64,000 bases of DNA from RUG563 sp964549135. Lineage in GTDB: Bacteria; Bacillota; Clostridia; Christensenellales; Aristaeellaceae. The DNA lies in contig CAZJUJ010000005.1 of NCBI GenBank assembly GCA_964549135.1, positions 4,172 through 68,171 on the forward strand, read 5' to 3'. Shown here piece after piece: positions 24,546-33,670 of this stretch. Positions within the stretch are counted from its first letter, which is position 1; each line of letters starts with the position of its first letter. A model generated the notes under the pieces. That model had not been told where the DNA came from. It saw only the letters and a list, made by a program, of their open reading frames with translations, and made no database searches. The translations under genes were made by a program, and so were the position numbers.

Positions 24546-26063
24546 TTACTTGTCCTCCCCGTTATGATGAATAAAATTTTCCAGATTGGTCAGATCAATA
24601 TCCTCAGCGGCAGAAAGCACCTTTAGCAGCGCTTCTGCCATATACTGAACGCCGCCCTCCACATCGCTTTCCAGATTCAGGGGCAGCACGGGATCATGAA
24701 CGGAAAGCCGGAGCAGGAACCAGCCGTTATCCATTTCGCCGTCCAGATCAAAGCTGATGCGCACGCCCTCTCGGTTATCCGGGGCGATATGCCAGCCGGG
24801 GGCGAAGGCGGCGTGATCCATGACCTTTTCAATGGCGGCGCGGCCCGCGCTGCGGAAATCCTCCGCCTGGATGGCCAGCCGGATTTCGGCGCTCTCCTTG
24901 GGCTCCTTTAAATCGGCAATCAGGGAGGAAAGCTCCTTCCCCTCCTGCTTGAGCCGCATGGCCTCGCAGATCAGCACCGTTACCAGATACATGCCGTCAT
25001 CCAGGAAATGATTTTCCCGGAGCGCCGCATGGCCGCTGGTTTCAATGGCCAGGGGGCAATCGATGCCCGCCTCGTTCAGGCGGATGGCCTCGTCAATCAC
25101 GTTGCGGTAGCCCCGCTTATAGCGGTAATGCTCCCCGCCCCATTCCTGAATGAACCGGGCCAGGCCGGAGGAGGTGACGGAATCGGTCACGATGGTGAGC
25201 CCGGATTTCTGATCCAGCAGGATGGCGGAAATCAGGGCGATCAGCCGATTGCGGTTGATTTCCCGGCCGTTGTGATCCACGATGGCGGCGCGGTCGCAAT
25301 CCGCATCAAAGATCACGCCCAGATCGGCCCCGGCCTGCCGGACGGCCTGGCAGATGGAGGCCATGGCCTCGGCATTTTCCGGGTTGGGAATATGATGGGG
25401 GAAGCGGCCATCCGGCTCCAGGAACTGGCTGCCCTCTACCCAGGCTCCCAATTCCTCCAGCATATTGGCATAGAAGCCGCCGGCGCCGTTTCCGGCATCC
25501 ACCACCACATGCAGGCCCAGCAGAGGCTTTTGAATATCGGTATCCAGCCCCCGGCGCACCCTGTCCTTCAGCTGCTCGCAGTAAACGGGCAGAAAATCCC
25601 GATTCTGAATGGGGATGCCGCCGCCGGTCAGCGGCGCATCGCTTTCGGCGATGGCAAGAATCTCATCCAATTCGCCGCCGTCGATGCCGCCCTCTTTGGT
25701 AAAAAATTTCAGGCCGTTGCGATCGGAGGGATGATGGCTGGCGGTGATCATAACCGCCCCGTCGCAGGCAAAGCCCTCGGTAATCAGGCTCATATACATG
25801 GCCGGGGTGGTACACATGCCGTAGCATTCCACCTGCGCGCCTGCCAGACGGCAGCCATTGGCGCAGGCCTCCAGCAGCATTTCCCCCGTCAGGCGGGAAT
25901 CCCGGCCCAGCGCAATCCGGGGATTATCGATGCCCCGCTCCTTGAGCCATGCCACAAACGCCCCGCCAAGCCGGGCGGCGATATCGCCGTTCAGCGTGGC
26001 CCTTTCGCCCATTGCTACGCCACGCACATCTGTGCCGCTTTTGAGTGCCCGCAAATTCGTCAT
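24546..26063 (-). CDS. Phosphoglucomutase/phosphomannomutase family
   Basis: 505 residues of the alpha-D-phosphohexomutase family. Phosphoserine loop TASHHPSDRNGLKF, metal loop DADCDRAAIVD, sugar loop ETSGHAALRE and a C-terminal phosphate-binding domain (DNREGVRISFDLDG). Interconverts hexose 1- and 6-phosphates; which sugar cannot be decided. The start overlaps the DUF2461 stop by 4 bases (ATGA), and the downstream gene is tkt. Confidence 0.93.
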   Translation of the reverse strand: MTNLRALKSGTDVRGVAMGERATLNGDIAARLGGAFVAWLKERGIDNPRIALGRDSRLTGEMLLEACANGCRLAGAQVECYGMCTTPAMYMSLITEGFACDGAVMITASHHPSDRNGLKFFTKEGGIDGGELDEILAIAESDAPLTGGGIPIQNRDFLPVYCEQLKDRVRRGLDTDIQKPLLGLHVVVDAGNGAGGFYANMLEELGAWVEGSQFLEPDGRFPHHIPNPENAEAMASICQAVRQAGADLGVIFDADCDRAAIVDHNGREINRNRLIALISAILLDQKSGLTIVTDSVTSSGLARFIQEWGGEHYRYKRGYRNVIDEAIRLNEAGIDCPLAIETSGHAALRENHFLDDGMYLVTVLICEAMRLKQEGKELSSLIADLKEPKESAEIRLAIQAEDFRSAGRAAIEKVMDHAAFAPGWHIAPDNREGVRISFDLDGEMDNGWFLLRLSVHDPVLPLNLESDVEGGVQYMAEALLKVLSAAEDIDLTNLENFIHHNGEDK

Positions 26064-26764
26064 ACATTCCCTCCCTGATCATCCAGCTGGTTCATCGCTT
26101 CCTCCACGCATCCCCTGAGAACCTGATACAGGGGTTCCAGCGCCTGAAAATCCCGGCTGACGCGCTCCACCAGATCGGGGGAATCAATGCAGAGCAGGCT
26201 GGTATCCTGCTTTTCCGCATAGATTTCCCGCTTCATATACCAGGGAAGCAGCGCCTGCGGCAGATTTTCGGGCGGGACCAGCTTTTTCCATTCCCGGCCG
26301 CCAAGGGCAAAGCCCCGCTCCTTGAGAATGGGCAGAATGCGCAGATAATCCTCCGGCCGGGCCGCCATTTTCCGGCGCATGGCATCCATGATTTCCCGGT
26401 TTTCCCCCCAGATGCCCAGCCCCCAGGTGACCCCCTCGGGCCTTAGCTCAAACCAGAAAAAGGGCGCGCCATCCTTTTCCACGCAGGCGGGACGGAAGGC
26501 CACCCAGAGATGATCCCGATAGGGGGATTTATCCCTGGAAAAGCGAATATCCCGGTTGATGCGGGAAAGGCATTTGTTGGGCCGCACCTCCATATCCGGA
26601 TCGATTGCCTGCATGGCGGGGGCCATGGCCTCAATGAAGGCGTAAAAGGGTGCGCGAACATCCCGGTAATAGCGCTCCCGGTTGGCGTCCATAAAGGCTT
26701 TGTTATTGTGGAATCTCAGATCCAGAAAGAAGGAAATAACTTCCTTCCCAAACCCATGAAACAC
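26060..26764 (-). CDS. DUF2461 family protein
   Basis: 234 residues matching DUF2461 (TIGR02453): FLDLRFHNNKAFMDANRERY at the N-terminus, RINRDIRFSRDKSPYRDHLW and the C-terminal YMKREIY segment. Widespread, of unknown activity, cytosolic. It starts with GTG at 26764 behind AGGAGGCTGAATC and is first of the DUF2461-phosphohexomutase-tkt operon with its own promoter. Confidence 0.92.
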   Translation of the reverse strand: MFHGFGKEVISFFLDLRFHNNKAFMDANRERYYRDVRAPFYAFIEAMAPAMQAIDPDMEVRPNKCLSRINRDIRFSRDKSPYRDHLWVAFRPACVEKDGAPFFWFELRPEGVTWGLGIWGENREIMDAMRRKMAARPEDYLRILPILKERGFALGGREWKKLVPPENLPQALLPWYMKREIYAEKQDTSLLCIDSPDLVERVSRDFQALEPLYQVLRGCVEEAMNQLDDQGGNV

Positions 26765-26797
26765 GATTCAGCCTCCTGACCGGATTTTTACTTGTAT

Positions 26798-26826
26798 ATT
26801 ATAAACGAAAATCGTTCCGAGTTCAA
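26798..26826 (-). promoter_or_regulatory. Promoter of the DUF2461-pgm-tkt operon
   Basis: Minus strand: TTGAAC, 17 bases, TATAAT. Confidence 0.82.
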
Positions 26827-26930
26827 CCCGGTTTGCCGGGGAAAACCAGATGAAAAAACAAAACGGGATTTATTTCTTTTTGCCCCATGGAAAAAGCGGG
26901 AAAAAAGCAGGGAAAAGCGGAAAAACCACG

Positions 26931-26959
26931 TTGACGCTGGCCCCAATCCCGTTTATAAT
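26931..26959 (+). promoter_or_regulatory. Promoter of the MFS transporter gene
   Basis: TTGACG (26931-26936), 17 bases, TATAAT (26954-26959). It rules out the longer in-frame starts upstream. Confidence 0.85.
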
Positions 26960-27014
26960 GGAGGCAGATACAGCGGATCATCACTGGCTGCGGCAGAAAG
27001 GATGCCCGAATATT

Positions 27015-28424
27015 ATGAAGCAATTATTCCAAAGAATCCAGGCAAGACTGCGGCATTCCCCTCTTTCCCTGCTTTATGATGAAGCGTGCCTTGGCAAAAG
27101 CATCCGCAGAAGCCTGAATTTCATGCTGGCGGGCAATGTTTTCGGCACGCTCTTTGGCATCATCTGCGGCGGCAGCACCACCGCCATGATCGGGCTGGCC
27201 AATATTTTACAGGCCGGGGATCTGGCCTTTGGCATATTGAACGGCATTCCCCAGGCCGCCGCCCTGATGCAGATTCCCTTTTCCATGCTGGTGAGCCGCA
27301 CCCATAAGCGAAAAAAATATCTGCTGACCTTCGGCATTACTTCCCGGGCCATCTGGCTGGTGTTCGGCCTGATCCCGCTGATTTTCCCGGTGGGGGAGAC
27401 CTCCCTTGGGCTATGGATGCTGATTTTCCTGCTGGGCATTTCCTCCTGCATGTCCGGAGCCATCGGCGTTTGCTGGTTCCCCTGGTTTTCGGATCTGGCC
27501 CCGCTGCGCATCCGCGGGCGCTGGCTTTCCATCCGGGATACCATTCTGGCGGTATGCAATTTCAGCTTCGGCCTGCTGGTGGCGTATCTATTGGAGGCGC
27601 TGCCGATTGAAAGCCGCTATATCATCATTTTCCTGTTGGGCGGCGCGCTGGGCATGCTGGATATGATCTGCTTTGGCTTCTGCGAGGAAAGCTATGCCGC
27701 CCCGCCCAAGCGGATGCATCTTTTCCAGGAGCTGCGGGGCGTTTTCAGCAATCGGCCCTTTATGCGCTTTGTGATCATGTGGACGGCCTGGTGCTTTACC
27801 GCCAATATGTCCGGCGCCTATTTCAATCGTTATGCCATGAATGAAATGGGCCTGACCCCCATGCAGATCATGATCTTTGGCACCATGGCCGCCGCCGTGG
27901 CCACCATTCTGGTGATGCCCCGGTGGGGCAAGGCCCTGGATCGCTTCGGCTGCCGCAGCGTGATGCTGGTGGCGGGGGTGCTGGGGGCCATTACGCCCAT
28001 CTTCTATCTGCTGTCCACCCCGGGCAGCGTGCTGCCGACGCTTCTGTATAATTTCATTGGCGCGATGTGCTGGAGCGGCACCAATCTTTCCGCCAACAGC
28101 ATGCAGCTTTCCTATTCCCCGGATGAGGAGCGGCCCTTCTACATCGCCGTTTTTGCCTGCGTTACCGCCCTTGTGGGCACGGCGCTGGGCATGGTGACCG
28201 GCGGCGCGCTGCTGGAAAACTGGCATGGCATGGGCTGGTTTTCGGGCGGCTTTGATCGCTATAAGGCGCTGATCGCCCTTTCCGTTATTCTGCGGCTGGC
28301 GGTGACGCTGCTGCTGGTGCCGCCCATGCCCAATGACCGGGAGGGCACGGCCCGGGAGCTGCTCCTTTCCTGGAAGAGCGCCCTGATGGGCCTTGGCAAA
28401 GGGCGCAGAAGGAGCAGGGGCTGA
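27015..28424 (+). CDS. MFS transporter
   Basis: 469 residues, about twelve predicted helices from residue 37. An MFS-like basic loop, SRTHKRKKYLL, follows helix 2, and a long central loop (EESYAAPPKRMHLFQELRG) divides two halves. Similar to predicted sugar/unknown-solute MFS proteins of Firmicutes; substrate unknown. ATG at 27015 is chosen because the consensus promoter at 26931-26959 excludes starts before it; GAAAGGA lies 12 bases upstream. Confidence 0.88.
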   Translation: MKQLFQRIQARLRHSPLSLLYDEACLGKSIRRSLNFMLAGNVFGTLFGIICGGSTTAMIGLANILQAGDLAFGILNGIPQAAALMQIPFSMLVSRTHKRKKYLLTFGITSRAIWLVFGLIPLIFPVGETSLGLWMLIFLLGISSCMSGAIGVCWFPWFSDLAPLRIRGRWLSIRDTILAVCNFSFGLLVAYLLEALPIESRYIIIFLLGGALGMLDMICFGFCEESYAAPPKRMHLFQELRGVFSNRPFMRFVIMWTAWCFTANMSGAYFNRYAMNEMGLTPMQIMIFGTMAAAVATILVMPRWGKALDRFGCRSVMLVAGVLGAITPIFYLLSTPGSVLPTLLYNFIGAMCWSGTNLSANSMQLSYSPDEERPFYIAVFACVTALVGTALGMVTGGALLENWHGMGWFSGGFDRYKALIALSVILRLAVTLLLVPPMPNDREGTARELLLSWKSALMGLGKGRRRSRG

Positions 28425-28455
28425 TTCCCGCGCCTTTTCTATCCTCACAAAAAGC

Positions 28456-28510
28456 AATAAAAACCGGCCCGTCTCTGCCCGGCATGGACAAGAAGGGGGC
28501 CGGTTTTTTG
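28456..28510. terminator. Bidirectional terminator between the MFS and HAD genes
   Basis: AATAAAAACCGGCCC, loop, GGGGGCCGGTTTTTTG. T-runs on both strands; serves both converging genes. Confidence 0.88.
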
Positions 28511-28528
28511 CGCCGATTTTGGCGGGGC

Positions 28529-29173
28529 TTATGCCTCCATGGCCAGAATGATTTCTGCGGCGTGGGGCAGGCTTTTTGCCACGATTGCGCCGCTTGCCCG
28601 CAGGGTTTCGGGCAATTGATGCCCGCCCTCCACCAGCACGCAGCGGCAGCCGATGGCCCTGGCCGCATCCAGATCATGGAGGGTATCGCCGATAAAGACG
28701 GTGCTTTCCCCTCTGGCACCCGAATGCTGCATCCAATCCTTGGCGATATCGATTTTGCTGCCAGCGTAAATATCGCCCAGGGCCCGGGGCGGATCAAAGA
28801 AATCGAAGTAGGGCCGCTCCGTTAGCTGGAATTTCAGGTTATCCATCTGGGAGGCGGAAATAATCACCTGGCGCAGGCCCCTTTCCCGGAAAAGCCGGGT
28901 CACCTCCAGCGCGCCGGGCTGCAGGGGGCATGTATGCTCCTCCGCCATATATTTCTGCATCCATTTGACTGCCGCCTGGGGGAAAATATCATCCCCGATG
29001 CCGATGAAGCGGTAATAATCCCGGATGGGAAAGGTGAAGGCGCTGCGATAGGCGTGCAGGCTCTCCAGCTCCTTTTTGCCATACTGGCGCAGCAGCCAAT
29101 TGGCCAGATACAGGCCGAAATCCACGTCGTTGAGCAGCGTGCCATTCCAATCCCAGATAATATGATCGATCAT
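28529..29173 (-). CDS. HAD-superfamily hydrolase (phosphoglycolate-phosphatase-like)
   Basis: 214 residues. Motif I is DWNGTLLND, with Asn where DxDGT is commoner, seen in one HAD IA subgroup. Motif II VIISAS, motif III Lys in AGSKIDIA, motif IV FIGDTLHDLDAA. A helical cap spans about 15-80. Likely a small-molecule phosphatase. It follows leuS after a terminator, with GAGGGAAAT before the ATG. Confidence 0.88.
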   Translation of the reverse strand: MIDHIIWDWNGTLLNDVDFGLYLANWLLRQYGKKELESLHAYRSAFTFPIRDYYRFIGIGDDIFPQAAVKWMQKYMAEEHTCPLQPGALEVTRLFRERGLRQVIISASQMDNLKFQLTERPYFDFFDPPRALGDIYAGSKIDIAKDWMQHSGARGESTVFIGDTLHDLDAARAIGCRCVLVEGGHQLPETLRASGAIVAKSLPHAAEIILAMEA

Positions 29174-29184
29174 ATTTCCCTCGC

Positions 29185-29237
29185 AAAAAACGGAGGAGGG
29201 GGGCCTTCCGCATCCTCATGGGATGGCCCCCGCTCCT
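29185..29237 (-). terminator. leuS terminator
   Basis: On the minus strand GGAGCGGGGGCC pairs with GGCCCCCCTCCTCC, then GTTTTTTG. Confidence 0.85.
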
Positions 29238-29251
29238 TTCCCGGTATCGGA

Positions 29252-31666
29252 TTATTTTACAACCAGATTCAGCAGCCTTCCGGGCACGAAAACCACCTTG
29301 ACGATCTGCTTATCGCCCACCAGCGCCTTGACGCTGTCCAGCTTGGGCAATTCCTCCTGGGCGGATTCCCGGGTGGTGGCGGTGGGGATCATCAGCTTGC
29401 CGCGCACCTTGCCGTTGACCTGCACGGCGATTTCCACCTCATCCCGGGTGAGGCAGTTTTCATCGTATACCGGCCAATGCTGCTTGTATACCGGCTCGCC
29501 ATAGCCCTGATTCTGCCAGATTTCCTCGCAGATATGGGGAGCGACGGGGGCGAGCAGCAGCAGCAGCGTTTGATATTCGGCGTGGCAGACGCTGCCCTTC
29601 TGATAGAATTCATTCACCAGCGTCATCATCTGGGCGATGGCGGTGTTGAATTTCATGGCCTCGAAATCCTCCGAAACCTTTTTGATGGTCTGATGGATGG
29701 AAACCTTCATTTCGGGGGTGTATTCCTCGCCGGGAACCAGCATTTCCTGCACGCGCCATACGCGATCCAGGAATTTGCGGCAGCCCCGGGCGCCGTTTGT
29801 ACTCCACGGAATGGCCTGATCAAAGGCGCCCATGAACATTTCATACATCCGGAAGGCATCCGCGCCGATTTCGGCAATGATTTCATCCGGGTTTTCCACA
29901 TTGCCCCGGGATTTGCTCATCTTTTCGCCGTCGGCCCCCAGAATCATGCCCTGGTCGGTGCGCTTCATATAGGGCTCTGGGCAGCTTACCTCGCCGATAT
30001 CGTAGAGGAACTGATGCCAGAAGCGGGAATAGAGCAGATGGCGGGTTACATGCTCCATGCCGCCTTTATACCAATACACGGGCATCCAGTAATCAAGCGC
30101 TTCCCTGGAGGCAAAGGCCTGATCATTATGGGGATCGCAGTAGCGCAGGAAATACCAGGAGGAACCGGCCCACTGGGGCATGGTATCGGTTTCCCGCTGG
30201 GCCTGGCCGCCGCATTTGGGGCAGGTGCAGTGAACGAAGGAATCAATCCGGGCCAGGGGGCTCTTGCCATCGGTGCCGGGCTTGAAATCCTCTACCTCGG
30301 GCAAGCGCAGGGGCAATTCCTCATAGGGCACGGGCACCACGCCGCACTTGGGGCAGTGAATCAGCGGAATGGGCTCGCCCCAGTAGCGCTGGCGATTGAA
30401 GGCCCAATCCTTCATCTTATACTGAACGCCGGCCCGGCCAACGCCCATCCTTTCGATTTCCTCCACGGCCCGGGCGATGGAATCCTTCTTATTGGCATAG
30501 CCGTTGAGGAAGCCGGAATTGACCATTTCGCCGTCGCCGGTATAGGCCTCCTTTTCGATATCGCCGCCCTGGATGACGGGGATAATCTCAATGCCGAATT
30601 TCCGGGCAAATTCCCAGTCGCGCTGATCATGGGCGGGCACGGCCATGATGGCCCCGGTGCCATAGCCCATCATGACGTAATCGGAGATATAGATGGGCAC
30701 CTCTTTCTTCGTCATGGGGTTCACGGCGGAAAGGCCCTCGATCTTCAGGCCGGTCTTTTCCTTGGAAAGCTGGGTGCGCTCAAATTCGGTTTTCCGGGCG
30801 CATTCCTCCCGGTAGGCGCGGATGGCATCCATATTGGCAATCTTATCGGCATACTGATCGATCAGGGGATGCTCCGGGGCCATGACCATAAAGGTGACGC
30901 CAAAGAGGGTATCCGGCCGGGTGGTATAGATTTCCACCTTCTCTTCCATGCCGCTCAGCGGGAAGCGGACGAAGGCGCCGGTGGATTTGCCGATCCAGTT
31001 GACCTGCTGCTGCTTGATATTTTCGGGGTAATCCACCAGATCCAGGCCCTTGAGCAGCTTATCGGCATACTGGGTGATGCGCAGATACCATACATCCTTG
31101 GGAAGCTGCACCACATCGCCATGGCAGATATCGCATTTGCCGCCCTGGCTGTCCTCATTGGAAAGCACCACCTTGCAGGAGGGGCAGTAATTGACCAGGG
31201 TTTTATCCCGGAAGACCATGCCATGCTCAAAGAGCTTGAGGAAAATCCACTGCGTCCACTTGTAATAGGCAGGATCGGTGGTATCCACCTCGCGGCTGTA
31301 ATCGAAGGAGAAGCCGATTTTCTTGAGCTGCTCCCGGAAATGATCCACGTTTTTCTTGGTAACGATGGCGGGGTGGACATTATTCTTGATGGCGAAATTC
31401 TCGGTGGGCAGGCCGAAGGCATCCCAGCCGATGGGGAAAAGCACGTTATAGCCCTGCATGCGCCGCTTGCGGGAAATGATATCCATGGCGGTATTGGAGC
31501 GGGGATGACCGACGTGCAGGCCCGCGCCGGAGGGATAGGGGAATTCGATCAGACCGTAGAATTTGGGCTTGGAGTAATCATCGGTCGCGGCGAAGGCATT
31601 CTTTTCCTCCCAGATTTTCTGCCATTTGGGCTCGATCTGCGCCGGATTATAGGGCTTGAGTTCCAT
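29252..31666 (-). CDS. leuS: Leucyl-tRNA synthetase
   Basis: 804 residues, full length. HIGH box as HVGH in PYPSGAGLHVGHPRS (about 43-57), a zinc-like CPSC/CDIC knuckle, the CP1 editing domain with TTRPDTLFG and AHDQRD, and KMSKS in GEKMSKSRGN. Charges tRNA-Leu in the cytosol and edits mischarged isoleucine/norvaline. Controlled by the T-box leader just upstream. ATG at 31666 after AAAGGAGGAAATTCC. Confidence 0.99.
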   Translation of the reverse strand: MELKPYNPAQIEPKWQKIWEEKNAFAATDDYSKPKFYGLIEFPYPSGAGLHVGHPRSNTAMDIISRKRRMQGYNVLFPIGWDAFGLPTENFAIKNNVHPAIVTKKNVDHFREQLKKIGFSFDYSREVDTTDPAYYKWTQWIFLKLFEHGMVFRDKTLVNYCPSCKVVLSNEDSQGGKCDICHGDVVQLPKDVWYLRITQYADKLLKGLDLVDYPENIKQQQVNWIGKSTGAFVRFPLSGMEEKVEIYTTRPDTLFGVTFMVMAPEHPLIDQYADKIANMDAIRAYREECARKTEFERTQLSKEKTGLKIEGLSAVNPMTKKEVPIYISDYVMMGYGTGAIMAVPAHDQRDWEFARKFGIEIIPVIQGGDIEKEAYTGDGEMVNSGFLNGYANKKDSIARAVEEIERMGVGRAGVQYKMKDWAFNRQRYWGEPIPLIHCPKCGVVPVPYEELPLRLPEVEDFKPGTDGKSPLARIDSFVHCTCPKCGGQAQRETDTMPQWAGSSWYFLRYCDPHNDQAFASREALDYWMPVYWYKGGMEHVTRHLLYSRFWHQFLYDIGEVSCPEPYMKRTDQGMILGADGEKMSKSRGNVENPDEIIAEIGADAFRMYEMFMGAFDQAIPWSTNGARGCRKFLDRVWRVQEMLVPGEEYTPEMKVSIHQTIKKVSEDFEAMKFNTAIAQMMTLVNEFYQKGSVCHAEYQTLLLLLAPVAPHICEEIWQNQGYGEPVYKQHWPVYDENCLTRDEVEIAVQVNGKVRGKLMIPTATTRESAQEELPKLDSVKALVGDKQIVKVVFVPGRLLNLVVK

Positions 31667-31715
31667 GGAATTTCCTCCTTTTTTTCTCTGGCATGTGAAC
31701 AGCTTTCATGGAAAC

Positions 31716-31942
31716 AAAAAAAGCCGCCCCTGCAAAAACGCAAAGACGAAGCTGATGGAATACTTCGCGGTACCACTCTGCTTGCCCGTCTTGCCGGGCC
31801 ACTTTTGCGCGTAACGTGCGCCAATCGCCGTTTCTGACGGAATCGCTCCCGGGCGAGCGGCTGTCCCTCCCCGTCCGCGCTTGCACCTGCCGCACGGCTC
31901 TCTGCATCGGGAATCGGGAAAGCGTTCCCATTCATCGCGACG
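31716..31942 (-). promoter_or_regulatory. T-box leader of leuS
   Basis: Read on the minus strand. The T-box AGAGTGGTACCGCG maps to 31766-31779. It is preceded by stem III (GCCCG-GCAAGA-CGGGC) and followed by a terminator (CGTCTTTGC, loop GTTTTT, GCAGGGGCG, then seven T at 31716-31722). Uncharged tRNA-Leu pairs through its CCA end with the bulge and prevents termination. I could not assign the specifier codon by eye, so Leu is taken from the gene it controls. Confidence 0.92.
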
Positions 31943-31948
31943 CAAAGA

Positions 31949-31977
31949 ATTATACCATGCTTTCGGCAAAAAGTAAA
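31949..31977 (-). promoter_or_regulatory. leuS promoter
   Basis: Minus strand: TTTACT, 17 bases, TATAAT preceded by TGG (extended -10). Transcription would start near 31942, at the head of the T-box. Confidence 0.75.
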
Positions 31978-32101
31978 GCAAGAAAATGCCGCGGCAGGGG
32001 GCGGGACGGGGAAAGCGCGGCCTGTTTTTCGCGGCGCGGGCGGGAAAAAGCAAAGTTTCCTGTTTTTTTACAATTGCGGGGAAGGAAAAGGCGGCTTCCT
32101 G

Positions 32102-32110
32102 TGTTATAAT
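32102..32110 (+). promoter_or_regulatory. Extended -10 promoter of the M1 peptidase gene
   Basis: TGT-TATAAT (32102-32110). No convincing -35 at the normal distance. Confidence 0.5.
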
Positions 32111-32152
32111 ATTGAAGATTTTTATGGGAAGCGGGAAGGAGGGGGGTGGAAA

Positions 32153-33637
32153 ATGCCCGGGAAACGTTGTATAATAAAAAATGGAGCCGTGGCCCTTGGG
32201 CTTTCCCTGCTGTGCGCGCTGGCGCTGCTGGCGTTTTTTCTTCTGCGTCCCGCTGCGCCAAGGGCGGAAAATGCCCTGCAGGCGGCAGCAGAGGCGCTCC
32301 CCGGCTACCGGGTTACCCTGCGGCTGGATGACGAAAGCCATACCCTGGCCATCTCCCAGCAGGCCGCCTTCCGCAATGATACGGGGGAAACGCTGGAAAA
32401 TCTGGTGGTGCGTCTGTGGCTGAATGCCTACGCCAATGAGGAAAGCAGCCCGGCGGCGCTGGAGGAAATCTATGATGCCTGCTATCCCGACGGCTTTTCC
32501 GTCGGGTATATGACCCTCTACGATGTGCTGTGGAATGGGGAAAGAATGGAATATGCCTATCTGGATGAGGAAAAAACGGCGCTTTCCATTTTCATTCCCG
32601 CCCTGCAGCCCGGGGAGGAGGGGGAATTATTCCTTCGCTGCGTGGCGCAGCTGCCCCATTGCGCCCACCGGATCGGCTATACCGAAGCGGGGTACCAGCT
32701 GGGGAATATTCTGCCGGTACTGGCCATGCGGGATGAAACGGGCTGGCATACGGAGGCCTATCAGCCAATCGGCGATCCCTTCCTGACCCCCCGGGCCAAT
32801 TATGCGGTGACGCTGTATCTGCCCGAGGGGCTCTATCCCGCCTGCTCCGCGCCCCTGGAAAAGAAGGAAAGCGGGGCCTGGGAGGGAGAGATTCTTTCCG
32901 CCCGGGATCTGGGCCTGTGCGTAGGCCGGGGCTATTGCCGGGAAAGCGGGCGGCAGGGGCAGACCGTGGTGCATGCCTTTGCGCCCACCAAGGAGGGGGC
33001 CAGGCGCGCCCTTAAGGATGCCATCCGGGCGCTTGATACCTTTTCTCAATTGTATGGGGCGTATCCCTGGCCGGCGTATACCGTCTGCAGCGCCGATTTT
33101 CCCTTTGGGGGCATGGAATATTCCGCCTTCAGCATGATTGGGGAGGAGTATTACCGGGAGGGCATGGAGGATTCGCTGGAGCTTGTCATCGCCCATGAAA
33201 CGGCGCATCAGTGGTTTTATTCCCTGGTGGGCTCGGATCAGTACCGGCAGCCATGGCAGGATGAGGCCATCTGCGAATATGCCATGCTGCGCTATGTAAG
33301 CAGGCATTACGGCCAGGGCAGCTTTGAAACGCTGAAATATTACCGGGTGGATATGCCCATGCAGGAGAATATTCCCGGCAGCCTGACCAGCGGCAGTCCC
33401 ATTGACTATTTCTCCTCCTATCAGGATTATTCCGCCGTGGTATACGGCCGGGGCGCGGCCTTTTTCCTGGCGCTGGATGAATGGCTGGAAAAGGGTGCGG
33501 ATGATTTTCTGCGGGCCTATGCGGAGGAATTTGCTTTTTCCTTCGTTTCCCGGCAGGCGTTTGAGCAGTTTCTCAATCAGTATGCAGGGATGGATCTGAC
33601 CCCCCTGATGCTGGATTATCTGGATACGGCGCATTAA
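32153..33637 (+). CDS. Membrane-anchored M1-family metallopeptidase
   Basis: 494 residues. One N-terminal membrane helix (about 12-31) anchors an extracytoplasmic enzyme. The beta-rich N-domain leads to the gluzincin site: FGGMEYSAF (in place of GAMEN), then HETAHQW with His348, Glu349, His352 and, 18 residues later, the third zinc ligand Glu371 in WQDEAICEY. The C-terminal domain is short. The intact zinc site argues for an active aminopeptidase. First gene of a six-gene run to prsA. Ribosome-binding site AAGGAGGGGGG. Confidence 0.9.
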   Translation: MPGKRCIIKNGAVALGLSLLCALALLAFFLLRPAAPRAENALQAAAEALPGYRVTLRLDDESHTLAISQQAAFRNDTGETLENLVVRLWLNAYANEESSPAALEEIYDACYPDGFSVGYMTLYDVLWNGERMEYAYLDEEKTALSIFIPALQPGEEGELFLRCVAQLPHCAHRIGYTEAGYQLGNILPVLAMRDETGWHTEAYQPIGDPFLTPRANYAVTLYLPEGLYPACSAPLEKKESGAWEGEILSARDLGLCVGRGYCRESGRQGQTVVHAFAPTKEGARRALKDAIRALDTFSQLYGAYPWPAYTVCSADFPFGGMEYSAFSMIGEEYYREGMEDSLELVIAHETAHQWFYSLVGSDQYRQPWQDEAICEYAMLRYVSRHYGQGSFETLKYYRVDMPMQENIPGSLTSGSPIDYFSSYQDYSAVVYGRGAAFFLALDEWLEKGADDFLRAYAEEFAFSFVSRQAFEQFLNQYAGMDLTPLMLDYLDTAH

Positions 33638-33670
33638 GCGCACAATACCAAAGAAAGGGTGCTTTTTTCG

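Noticed and set aside
28934..31837. 967-codon open frame antisense to leuS
   Set aside because: A shadow of leuS in GC-rich DNA. Its Gly/His-rich composition, lack of domains and the certain leuS on the other strand rule it out.
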